From assembly GCF_028502605.1 (NCBI RefSeq), contig NC_079235.1, positions 4,588,001 through 4,652,000 on the forward strand: a stretch of DNA of 64,000 nucleotides. The letters are read 5' to 3'. A program made the position numbers and the translations under genes. Every line of letters starts with the position of its first letter. Within the stretch, counting starts at the first letter, position 1. The notes below the pieces were generated by a model, which was not told where the DNA came from, searched no databases, and worked only from the letters and a program-made list of their open reading frames with translations. The stretch comes from Trichoderma breve (Eukaryota; Ascomycota; Sordariomycetes; Hypocreales; Hypocreaceae). Positions 47,521 to 56,944 of the stretch are shown piece by piece.

Positions 47521-47716
47521 TCGTTTTGTTTCTCCTCAATATCTACTTGGAACTTCCAGTATCCGATGAACGATGTAGCTCTAGGTTCAGTTCGTCACTA
47601 ACAATATTGGCTTTTGACATTACTGTTTGCACTTATGCTTAATATTCTTCAAGTATATGTCTCTGAGCATGCTGTATTATTTATCTATGGTACTTCGGCT
47701 CCAACCCAGATGTAAT

Positions 47717-50700
47717 CTAAGAGCTCAGAAACCCACTGATAAGCTCGTTAATTATAGCCGCTCGCGTCACATGCAAAAAATGATCCGCGTCTGGAACTTC
47801 TACCAGCTTGGCTTGCTGCAGATTCTGCCGCAGGTACAAGGCTGTAGCAGCGGGAACTTCCTTTCCAAGGGATGACGAGATCAAAAGTGTTGGGGCCTTG
47901 ACTCGAGGAACATACTGACGATCATCATCATGGGCCATGATCTTGAAGAAGCCGTTTAGGGTGTCAGTGCCAGCGTTGTAAGACATGGTACGGAACCACG
48001 AAATAACCTTCGAGGCGTCTTCTGCCGTAAGATCTTGGAACACAACGGCTGGATCGAGAATGGCATTAGTAACCTCCTCAATACCTCGATCGCTGGCTGC
48101 AACAAAATGATTGTTTAGTTGCTCCTCAGTGAAGCCGTATGGATAATCAGTGTCGTTCCTCTTGAACTTGGGGCTTGCATTCAAGGTAACCAGCTTATTT
48201 ACACGATCGGCCTGCTGCGCAGAAAATCGCAGAGCAACGTGTCCAGCTGACGCGAATCCCACGAAGCTCGCCTTGGGAATCTTGAGATGATCCATTACGG
48301 CGAGGATGTCGTCACAGTAAAGCTGCGTTACATCCTTTACGTCAGCAGGAAGTTTAGACGATGCACCATAGCCTCGCAGATCAACAAAAATGTTATTGTA
48401 CTTGTCAGCAAACGCCTCATACTGCGCGGACCATGAGCGGCTGTCGAGTGGCAATCCGTGAATCCACACGATCGGCTCGGCATTCGTGGGACCGGCTTGT
48501 CTGAATGCGAGTACTCCGCCGTTGGCATTAATTGTATGAATGGGCGCGGGGAGATTGATCTTGATTGGCCTTGGATACGTCGATAGTTTTATGATGTCCT
48601 GCTTCTCGCCATAGCCTGGTAGCCTCTTTTTAGAGGAAAAGTCAACGCCATCCAAACCTGGAACCACAATCTTGGTGAGGTCATCTTGAGCAATCCGAAG
48701 TTGCTTCGCAGCATAGTCGGTAACACATCCAGAAAGAAGCTGTCGTGCATCCTCGACCACGACACGCATACGTGTGTTCATGGCGAACCAGTCGTCTGGG
48801 CTTAGAATCTTGGGGAGCTCTGATACTGTTAGTGTTGAAGCGTCAATCTCCGGTCGCATATTGTTCTCGAGGGCGTAAGCTGGATACTGCGCAAACATGG
48901 TTTCACCAAGATGCGTCATACCCGTCATGGCGTTCCATAGTGAGCGAAACCCATGCTCATGGATACGCAATGAGTCTGGTGTCACTGGAGCTTGGATCTT
49001 AGGCACTGCCCCATGTGGTGCAATGTAGAGCCGTTCCAGGGGGAGATCCAAGTCCGATGACTCAAGGAGGATTTGAGCAACGGATGAGGTGCTAATAGTT
49101 ACGCCGGAAGTTTCACGTCCCTGTTGACCGGTAATAATTACCATGGCTTTCTTCCAATCAAAGTTGTTGGATCTCAGCCACTTTCGAGAGCGGTAGGAAA
49201 GATCCAGTCCGACTAGAAAGAACGTGGCAATCATGACGGCATTGTAGGGAACTGTTGCTCCAAGTACATCGCCAGTTGCTTCAATGTAATTCTCGCGATA
49301 GAACTCGGCGTTTAGTTTTGATGAGTCTGCGAGAACCGTTTCAAGAAATCTTATAGTTAAGGTACAGGCGTAATCCACCATGGAGGCAATAGCGGCTTCA
49401 CGTCCTTGGAATGCTTCTACTTGGATGAAGTCCTTCCAAAGAGCCGTTGAATTGACATTTTTCGATGCACGTGTTTTCTCAAGTAGATTTTGAGCCTGTT
49501 TTTGCCATACTGCGTCAGGTGCCCCGTTGTCACGAATTTGTATAAGGGACGCAAGAGCCGGCCCAAGATGCGAAACTGCAGCCAACTCCTTGAAACCTCT
49601 ACTTCCGAGGCGAAAGTTGATGTATGATGGGTCAATTCCTTTTCCGGGAAAGAGAATCATATCGAAACTAGTTGCCACTAGCAGTGGCAATGAATTTGTA
49701 GTTTCAGTCTCGGATTCAGTCAACGTTGCGCCAATGCCTGTCTTGGAGGACGTGTATGCAGTGAAGAGCTCAAGGAACTCAGGGACTTGGAATGCAAGTC
49801 CTTTAGGAGCCTCTCCCTGCGCTTCTTGTGCGCTGGTGAACTTGTAAACGCGAGAGGCTGTCCTGAAACGTTGATCCTTTGCCAGACTCTCGGCGATAAT
49901 GAGATAAATCTGATTGTCTCTTACTACCGGAGTGGCGTCTGTTCCTCCTAAAGTTGGGAATTTGGCTACTTCTTTGAGCTGGCCATTTTCCAGGACAAAA
50001 ACGGCCGACTGAAGGTCTGTGACTGGATTTTCTCTCGTCCCTGTGATAAAATTCACAAGTAGTAGGTATATTTGACCATGCTGTTGAACCACGGCTAGTT
50101 CACGACCGCCTGGTCCTGTAGTTAGCTTCTGATGAATATCAAAAGCCGTACCGTTCCATCGATAGAGAACGCTATCCTCTGTCAACAGGGCAAAAGCAAG
50201 ATAGGACTCATTTTTATCTTGAAAGAACGCAAATGCACGTCCATGCGCACCATCAAGGGTTTGAAAATGAACGAAAGAATTTCCGTCCCACCGCAAAATG
50301 ATTGACGGCTCAACATGGTCGGCGTAAGCAAGGTAATCCTCTTCGCCAATGGCAAAGTGAAGATAATTATAGCCCCATTTTGACGGAATTTTCTGGAATG
50401 TCTGGAACTTGTTACCATCCCATTCGTAAATGACGGAGTCCGCTGGGATTTTAGGTATGAGATTGGGGAGCTGAACCCCTTGAGCGAGACCTAAAAAGTG
50501 TCGTCCCTTGATACTGAAATATCTCCATTGCTTTGCTGCAAAGGTGACGATGCGCTGGAACTCAACAAAAGAGGTTCCATTCCACTCAAAAATTATTGAC
50601 TCGACATCCATGTTATATGGACCTTGGCCAGAGCGCAGACTTGCGGTAGCTAGGAAGCTCCGACCGTCAATAGTGAAAAATTCGGCATCTTCACCACCAG

Positions 50701-50929
50701 GAACTGGCAAAGTTTGGAAAACTTGATATTCTCCACTACCTTCGTGAAGTCTGTAGAGTAGCAGAGTAGTGTCGCTATTTCCAAGATTCATGCCAACGGC
50801 GCCATTGGGGATGTCCTCTGCTAATTGAGGGATCGCCAAGTAATGACGACCCTGTATCTCAAAGGCGGCAATAGCGCGAGCGCCAGATGTGCCCAAAGTT
50901 TGGACGAGTTGAAGTTCGACCTTGGTCAT
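47717..50929 (-). CDS. EAR/EPTP seven-bladed propeller fused to alpha/beta-hydrolase domain
   Basis: Intronless, 1070 residues. Residues about 6-360 contain seven repeats of the EAR type, each pairing an FQxL-like strand with a YLA-like strand: for example FQTLPVPGGEDAEFFTIDG, FQTFQKIPSKWGYNYLHFAI and FVHFQTLDGAHGRAFAFF. A largely helical central region (about 380-770) is not recognised. The C-terminus (about 800-1070) is an alpha/beta-hydrolase: EPIVWIHGLPLDSRSW oxyanion loop, VDLRGYGASS, and DADHFLHV with the usual His. At the nucleophile elbow the sequence is VGFASAGHVAL, where alignment on HVAL puts Ala at the nucleophile position, and the usual acid after strand 6 is replaced (LLISSSLGKEVP). 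No signal peptide is evident. Function unknown; a protein-binding propeller joined to a degenerate or modified hydrolase. Confidence 0.85.
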   Translation of the reverse strand: MTKVELQLVQTLGTSGARAIAAFEIQGRHYLAIPQLAEDIPNGAVGMNLGNSDTTLLLYRLHEGSGEYQVFQTLPVPGGEDAEFFTIDGRSFLATASLRSGQGPYNMDVESIIFEWNGTSFVEFQRIVTFAAKQWRYFSIKGRHFLGLAQGVQLPNLIPKIPADSVIYEWDGNKFQTFQKIPSKWGYNYLHFAIGEEDYLAYADHVEPSIILRWDGNSFVHFQTLDGAHGRAFAFFQDKNESYLAFALLTEDSVLYRWNGTAFDIHQKLTTGPGGRELAVVQQHGQIYLLLVNFITGTRENPVTDLQSAVFVLENGQLKEVAKFPTLGGTDATPVVRDNQIYLIIAESLAKDQRFRTASRVYKFTSAQEAQGEAPKGLAFQVPEFLELFTAYTSSKTGIGATLTESETETTNSLPLLVATSFDMILFPGKGIDPSYINFRLGSRGFKELAAVSHLGPALASLIQIRDNGAPDAVWQKQAQNLLEKTRASKNVNSTALWKDFIQVEAFQGREAAIASMVDYACTLTIRFLETVLADSSKLNAEFYRENYIEATGDVLGATVPYNAVMIATFFLVGLDLSYRSRKWLRSNNFDWKKAMVIITGQQGRETSGVTISTSSVAQILLESSDLDLPLERLYIAPHGAVPKIQAPVTPDSLRIHEHGFRSLWNAMTGMTHLGETMFAQYPAYALENNMRPEIDASTLTVSELPKILSPDDWFAMNTRMRVVVEDARQLLSGCVTDYAAKQLRIAQDDLTKIVVPGLDGVDFSSKKRLPGYGEKQDIIKLSTYPRPIKINLPAPIHTINANGGVLAFRQAGPTNAEPIVWIHGLPLDSRSWSAQYEAFADKYNNIFVDLRGYGASSKLPADVKDVTQLYCDDILAVMDHLKIPKASFVGFASAGHVALRFSAQQADRVNKLVTLNASPKFKRNDTDYPYGFTEEQLNNHFVAASDRGIEEVTNAILDPAVVFQDLTAEDASKVISWFRTMSYNAGTDTLNGFFKIMAHDDDRQYVPRVKAPTLLISSSLGKEVPAATALYLRQNLQQAKLVEVPDADHFLHVTRAAIINELISGFLSS

Positions 50930-51180
50930 ACTGCGTTCTCAAAATTGGTTTGATGAAGTCTGTAAACAATGTCTTTCAGGAACAGATATTATTGCACTGG
51001 TCTTAGTTGATTGAAAGTGAAAAATACAGTTTTGAGTAGATTTGGATCTGTTTTGGTTGTTTTCTTATCGCAGGCGTTCACATGGTAGCGATGCATCCGG
51101 GAAGCAGTACCTACCCCATTCGCCCCAGGTCAGTATGTAATCTTCCCAGATCACGAAATTGGAGGTTTGGTGGCTGGGTA

Positions 51181-51250
51181 TAACGGGACACAGCGGCCCT
51201 AGACGGCTAGTGGCGGTGGGAGACGGTCACAGACGGTCCATAGCGGGAAA
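51181..51250 (+). promoter_or_regulatory. CGG-N7 decamer array 2, seven units
   Basis: CGG starts at 51184, 51194, 51204, 51214, 51224, 51234 and 51244, seven copies at exactly 10-bp spacing, with AGACGG repeated three times. It lies 255-320 bp upstream of the propeller-hydrolase start (50929, minus strand). The remaining 428-bp spacer has no gene. Confidence 0.85.
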
Positions 51251-51357
51251 CGTCAGTCTCAGCTAGCCCCGTATTTGGTTGTGTACGTTGTAAATGCGAA
51301 TAACTCTATACACTTTCGTTGAATGCAATTATATATGTATTGGAAATGAACTAGAGT

Positions 51358-52443
51358 TTAGATGCTGTCGAGTATTTCACTCGTCCAGGTCCAGAGTTTG
51401 TGAGCTACCTCTTCATTTATTGCCATCTTGTCCTTGCTTACATCGCCGTTGCTTAATACTCCCACCGGCTTGTAGTATGCTCCGTTAACAAGCTCATTTC
51501 GGTTTGCTCCTGCAGCTGTCCATAATTGGTTGAGAACTCCCTCCTCTGGCGTAAGGATGGAAGTGCCAAGGATGAAGTTTGAAACACGTAGAAAGGCGGA
51601 GTCTCCAAAAGATAGGCTGTTTACCAAATCTGTTTTCACAACTCCAGGGTGAACTGAGACTGCCATGATCTTCGGAAATCGACGCCCAAGTTCCGACGCA
51701 TATACAAGATTCGCAAATTTGGATTGGCTATGGGGAATTTTTTGGTCAGCACGACTATCTCAATTTTCCAAATTTAAGGAAATAAGGAAAGATGTGATGC
51801 TACCCGTATCTTAATAGCCAAATTGGCATTCCACCTTTCTCTGTTCGCACTTTATCATACGATATGCCGCTGGGTGGGTGTCCTTTCCACCCTTCTGATG
51901 TCAGGCACACGACTCGCACGTCAGAGTTCGACATCTCCGCAGTTCGCGTAAGAACTGGTAAAAGTTCATGTATAATCATGGCATGGGCCAAATGGTTAAT
52001 TGCAAAATGGATCTCAAATCCATCTTTGCTTACTGCTGGAGGTACTGCCATAACACCTGCATTGCACATGAGGATATCCAATCGGTCATGTGCGAATTGA
52101 TTGATACTCGCCCGTACCGACTCAAGAGAACTGAAATCCATCTCAAGAAAAGTTAATCCCACGCCTGAATTCTCTGCCTTGATATCATTCATGACAGCGT
52201 CAGCCGCTTTTTGGTTACGACCAGTGAAGTAAATGTGCTCAGGATCATGTTTTGCAAGAGCCTGAATGGACTGCTTCCCCAAACCGGCGGTTCCTGAGGT
52301 ACCACATATAAGAAAATGTTCTCCAGTTATAAAGGGAGATGATATATTTTAGACATACCTCCAGTGACAAGGACAACTTTGCCGCTCAGAGACGGGATGT
52401 CTTTGTCAGGATTGAAGTTAGCAATGCCAGCGAGACGTGGCAT
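51358..52443 (-). CDS. Short-chain dehydrogenase/reductase (retinol-dehydrogenase-like)
   Basis: Exons 52443..52359, 52293..51804 and 51727..51358 give 314 residues. The cofactor motif TGGTAGLGKQS is formed across intron 1. NAGVMAVPP gives the Asn, CLTSEGW the Ser region, and Tyr/Lys come from YGQSK, formed across intron 2. The HPGVVKTDL segment after the active site is typical of the RDH/WW-oxidoreductase group. NADP-dependent oxidoreductase of unknown substrate. It is on the same strand as the propeller-hydrolase and ends 428 bp before that gene starts, with a CGG array in the gap. Confidence 0.92.
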
Positions 52444-52947
52444 ATTGAAGAATAAACAATGAGTATGCTTAGATTGAACGTGAAAGATGTTTATTTTGTG
52501 TGAAATGAGAGAAAGAACTCTCAATTTGCTTGCTACACATATTATATAGTCCTCTGGGTTCGCAATTCCTCTCGGTGGATTTGACTTCCACAGCCTTGGC
52601 ATTACCAAAAAAGGTGTTAGCGCGTCACGGTCTTGCATTAGCCTAGGTAGCATTGCTGCTCACTGGCTGTTCAACTACAGCTAACTATAACAGTGGGTCA
52701 ATGCTTTATATTGAACCGTTGACATTTTTGGTTGTCCGGCACTGGCGGAATGATTTCCACCGTCTTCATTGCCTCCTATCCTCGTATCTCTGTGAGAAGT
52801 ATTCATCAGCATAACTATCGTCCCGAAATAAGTACTTGCAGACACAAACAGTACCGTCAAGTATCTACAACAGCTTCAAGGTATAGCCCCATAGTGGGCA
52901 CTCCTGGTTTCGTGTGCCAGATCTGACAAAAGTGGTGTTAGATAATT
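52444..52947. other. Divergent promoter region of SDR and bZIP genes
   Basis: About 500 bp with no gene. A few CCG triplets (52716, 52736) occur but not in a 10-bp array. Confidence 0.4.
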
Positions 52948-53959
52948 ATGGACCGGGATGACTGGAGAGGAGTGACAGATCCAGCCGAAAGAAAGAAGCG
53001 ACAAAATCGTCTCCGCCAGCGGTTAGCACGTAAGTATAGCGAGATTCTTCGATTCGGAGCTACCAAGCCAATGAAAGATATAACGAGATCGCAGGCAGTT
53101 TATACAAACCATGCCACGCTGCTTAGTATGTGGGACTGATTCATAGCCAGGGGAGAAAAAAAAGACTGCCGCCTATGCAAAACTTGCGTCCAGCATCGAT
53201 TCCTCTTGGAATGGTTTCGGCATTTTGACGTTTGGAGCCTTACAGTCTCACAAGACTATGCCTAGGAGCGAAGATCTCAGTATTTCCAATCATTTTCGAC
53301 ATGATTCACTCAAGATAAACCTTCATGAATCATGTGATTCAACAACAACAACCTGGAAAATAGAGACGCACATGGTTATACCGCCTCTAATGCTTTACAC
53401 AACAGCCGCGACTTTTGGACTGGCAACCCCTCCTCTCATTTTCCCACTCAGCCCAGACCATTGTTTACTTACCATGGTTCAATATAACGTTCAACGTGCT
53501 TCGCTACTCAATATGGCCGTTCTATCTCTTCTGGAACATCTTCCGCTAGAATGCGGGGGCACCATAAACCTTCCAAGCTTAGCCATAGATCCGCCTAGCT
53601 CCGTACCACCTGAGCTTTTGCCCACCACTCTGCAGAAATCCACACCTCATGCGTACTGGATAGACATATTCCCATGCCACGTCATGCGAGATAATCTGAT
53701 TCGTCTTTACGGGCAATATGATACTCATGACCTGCAGCGTGATCTGGCGAAGAGTTTGTACGAAGGATTTGTTGATGGAGAGCAGCGCGGCTGCTTGGTT
53801 TGGGGTGAGCCATGGACAGTCAACGGCTGGGAAGTAAGTGAAGGATTCGTCAAGAAATGGGGGTTTTTACTCAAAGGCTGCTCAGGTCTTCTGGCATCAA
53901 CGAATCGCTGGAGAGAATCCCGAGGTGAAGATGGAATAGAGATAAAAATAGAAGAATAG
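52948..53959 (+). CDS. DUF3425 bZIP-type transcription factor
   Basis: The N-terminus reads DDWRGVTDPAERKKRQNRL, the conserved basic-region lead of fungal bZIP proteins with a DUF3425 tail. A strong donor (GTAAGT) follows RQRLA near 53030. The downstream exon begins around 53249 and carries the DUF3425 domain: PDHCLLTMVQYNVQRASLLN, HAYWIDIFPCHVMRDNLI and WGEPWTVNGWEVSEGFVKKW. The stop is at 53959. The zipper region is short or missing, as in many DUF3425 proteins. Probable nuclear DNA-binding regulator; intron borders between about 53030 and 53249 are approximate. Confidence 0.8.
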
Positions 53960-55250
53960 TAATTATTTCCTAAGGTCTGAGTCAAAGTAATGATACATAG
54001 TTTCCTTTATTTATAAGAACAACTATCTTTATGGTATCTAGTCTATAATAGTATTCTACATCAGAAGAATACTCTACATTTTACTTATTTCTATTTGCAC
54101 AGGCGGGTCCTAAACAAAGTTCCCGCGATAAGTTGTCCATTCTACATTTCATAGCTGCAACATATATATCTAGTAGCCGATCTAAGGTTGCTCCAACAGA
54201 GGGGATGCTTAGTTAGCTCGTCGGATGGACTGAGCCCAGATATAAGTGAGGTTCTAGGGCTGTCGACCGCGCCTACGTATTATATGACTTCTTTCAAATC
54301 ATAGTCCAAAAAGCGATTCAGTCCTCAGCGACTCAGCTTTACGACTTAAGGGGGGCGATAGTTGGGTAATATAGTTACCCACACTGGGTTCTGTCCATTA
54401 GTTCAGCCCCAGTTGCCTTCTTTCCATGTAACAAGATACACGCAACTGGTGATTCGGATTTAATTGATAGATTGGAGTGTTTAGGGTTAGTTTATGCAAG
54501 ATGAATATCGGATTCCACATACCGCGCGCTTGTGAAGACAGTGTTCATCATGCCTCCCCAATCACTCAATTAATTGTATTACTCGTATACACATCTTTCA
54601 AGTGTTATGATACAGGCTAACTTTTTAATGTAAGTTAGAAAAATTAACGAATACGCGTTGGAGCGCGAAATGCAGTCAGTAAATTTTCATTAGCAGCTAT
54701 GCCCCTGGAGTGACATATGACACATCAACACCGCCACATTAAACCCACAATAAAACCAATAGTCCCCATTTTATACACTCAGCTGAACAAAACAGACTCT
54801 TTTGAATCCGGAAGTTAGGGCTTTATTGGTTAATAGCGTTTCTAGTGTATCGCCAAGCCAGTAGTTTAAGTGCTCTAAGGAATACGCGACGAATCCCCAG
54901 CACAAAAAACTCAACCTGTTGTCCAGAGCATCAAAGGCTGTTTCCAAGAGTGCTTCTCCACTTCGAGGCAAATAGGTCAACCCCTTTTGGTGTAGAACAT
55001 GATTTCTTTTGTTAGCCTCAATAAAACCAGGAACAGAGATGAGCAGAGGAAACTAGTGCCCGCTAGTGTAAATAGCTTGCGGCACTGTTGAGGGTGGATT
55101 AAGAAGCTGATGCGTTGGCGAAGTGGTGGCAGACCGCCCGTGGCTATGAAATGTTATACATTAAGGTAGAAACATGCCTTCGACGACGAGACGCATTCTT
55201 TCTTTACAGATTTGTAACACTATACCTAGTCAATTCCACTGTCGCTTCAG
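53960..55250. other. Intergenic spacer
   Basis: AT-rich. A 7-bp-armed palindrome, TGGGTAA/TTACCCA, occurs at 54363-54381. A 69-codon minus-strand frame at 54771-54980 has no recognised family. No gene is called. Confidence 0.4.
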
Positions 55251-56513
55251 ATGAATCAACTATCATTGTCCCTAGCAGTCTTGCTAGCAGTGTCTCCTCT
55301 AGCTCAAGCAACTCCTGCCCGTGGTTGTCGCGCATCTTGCAATGCAGACAATTTCCTCCGTTTGCTCCGCACGCCATCCAATTTGCCAGAAGCGCTGCAA
55401 TTTTGTAGCGAGTATCTTCATTTACCAGCCTCGACTGTTACAGTTACGACAGTGACGCCGACTACTACCGCATACTCTACGGCCTTCGATGGTGTGTCTC
55501 CCACTGCCACAATCTACGCAGAACATGTCGACACATTGATTCCCACGCGGACGATCACGGTCACAAACGTACACACCGAAACGAGCATTGTAACCGATAC
55601 ATCACTCACGACAGAGTTTATTACTGTGACTGCCGCGGCGGTGCAGGGACGTGCTGTCTCAACGCCTCTCTCGCAACGAATCACCCAATCATACAGTTCG
55701 AGTAGGATATCAAGCGGCTGCGCTTGTTTGACAATCCCTATCTCAACGAATTCCGTAACAGCGACAGCAGAAACAGTCACGGTCACAGAAACACAACAAC
55801 TGACAACGACGGCGCTCGAGGTCACACAAACTCTTACTTCGTATCGAACCACTACCCTTCCCGATATATTGGAGACTACAACGATTGACAGCACGATTGT
55901 CATTCCAGTGACCACTACTGAAGTTTCAGTAGTAACATCTACAGTAACAGCCACCGCTACTGCCTCTGCAACCGGATACTTTTACATCCGTAACGTGCGT
56001 CCAGCAGCGGACAACTTTTTCACAGGCAATTTTCTCGTGAATCGGGATTTCAGCTCTTCCAACAAGGTTCAGGCTGCCACAATCGCAGGAGCCAATACCA
56101 CAGCTCCCCGTATGGGTCTCACTCCTGAGGGTTACCTAACTATTATGCAATCCAGAGTAGCTGCTTCTGCCGCCACCGGAACAGAAAGCCAAACTTGGGT
56201 CGCCTTCGTTCACAATAATGTGAACAGTGAGGTCCTCACTTTCGATCAGCTGGCCAACATTCAAGCATGCTCAACATGCCAACCGCTGAAGTTCCAAATC
56301 AGCGAAGAGTCCGACGGGATGTATATTGATTTCGTCGATGAGGGAGCAAGAGCTATCTACATTTGCGGTCCTAATTCGAGCGCCGGTGTCAGCTTTTATG
56401 CGTTCTGGACTGGTCTCACAGGACCTCCTACAGCGTCTTGTTTCTTGCAGCGGATATATGAGTCCAAAGAAGGAGTCACTGGGCCGACATTTGGCACTCC
56501 GACTCATGGATAA
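55251..56513 (+). CDS. Secreted Ser/Thr-rich cell-surface protein
   Basis: Intronless, 420 residues. A signal peptide (residues 1-20, LSLAVLLAVSPLAQA) precedes a small cysteine module (GCRASCNADNFLRLLRTP, then FCSEYL) common at the N-terminus of fungal wall proteins. Residues about 60-240 are extremely rich in Thr, Val and Ser (TVTVTTVTPTTT) and should be O-mannosylated and extended. The C-terminal 170 residues form a folded region with CSTC and ICGPNSS segments. No clear GPI-anchor tail. Likely a wall or extracellular protein; molecular function unknown. Confidence 0.85.
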   Translation: MNQLSLSLAVLLAVSPLAQATPARGCRASCNADNFLRLLRTPSNLPEALQFCSEYLHLPASTVTVTTVTPTTTAYSTAFDGVSPTATIYAEHVDTLIPTRTITVTNVHTETSIVTDTSLTTEFITVTAAAVQGRAVSTPLSQRITQSYSSSRISSGCACLTIPISTNSVTATAETVTVTETQQLTTTALEVTQTLTSYRTTTLPDILETTTIDSTIVIPVTTTEVSVVTSTVTATATASATGYFYIRNVRPAADNFFTGNFLVNRDFSSSNKVQAATIAGANTTAPRMGLTPEGYLTIMQSRVAASAATGTESQTWVAFVHNNVNSEVLTFDQLANIQACSTCQPLKFQISEESDGMYIDFVDEGARAIYICGPNSSAGVSFYAFWTGLTGPPTASCFLQRIYESKEGVTGPTFGTPTHG

Positions 56514-56944
56514 TTTTACGAGAATACCTTTATCACTAATACCGGCTATCGGAGAAGAACAGCAGTTCTTTAAGGAACATATTGCAACAATAAGAGCACA
56601 CATCTATAACTAAGCAATTATTTATGGTTAAATTAACCCTACTACTGCATATATACTGGGTATAATGCAATGTGGGACTTGATTACAGTACTCCTACTAC
56701 TTAGAGTCATACTTGACTTAGCACTAGTATCTTCAGCGTATTTCGAAATTTCTTTACTTTACACCAGTAATGAATAATACTATTGTCTCTTTCTGCGTAA
56801 ATACATGGGCTCCTCTGCAAGTGCAACTAACTAACATAGTGATGTATGTTTCACTAGGCACATTCTTATTTATAAGCTTCTTAATCCGAATGACTACTAG
56901 CACTTAAGGCAGAATCCATAACGGCCGTAATCGACACCTTGGAT
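56514..56944. other. Intergenic between convergent genes
   Basis: AT-rich, presumably two 3' UTRs; nothing else seen. Confidence 0.45.

Noticed and set aside
54363..54381. Palindrome as transposon end or operator
   Set aside because: Only 7-bp arms, with no matching partner found nearby.
55514..55954. 146-codon minus-strand frame opposite the Ser/Thr-rich protein
   Set aside because: Antisense of a Thr-codon-rich repeat, giving a Val-rich frame; no independent start context or family.
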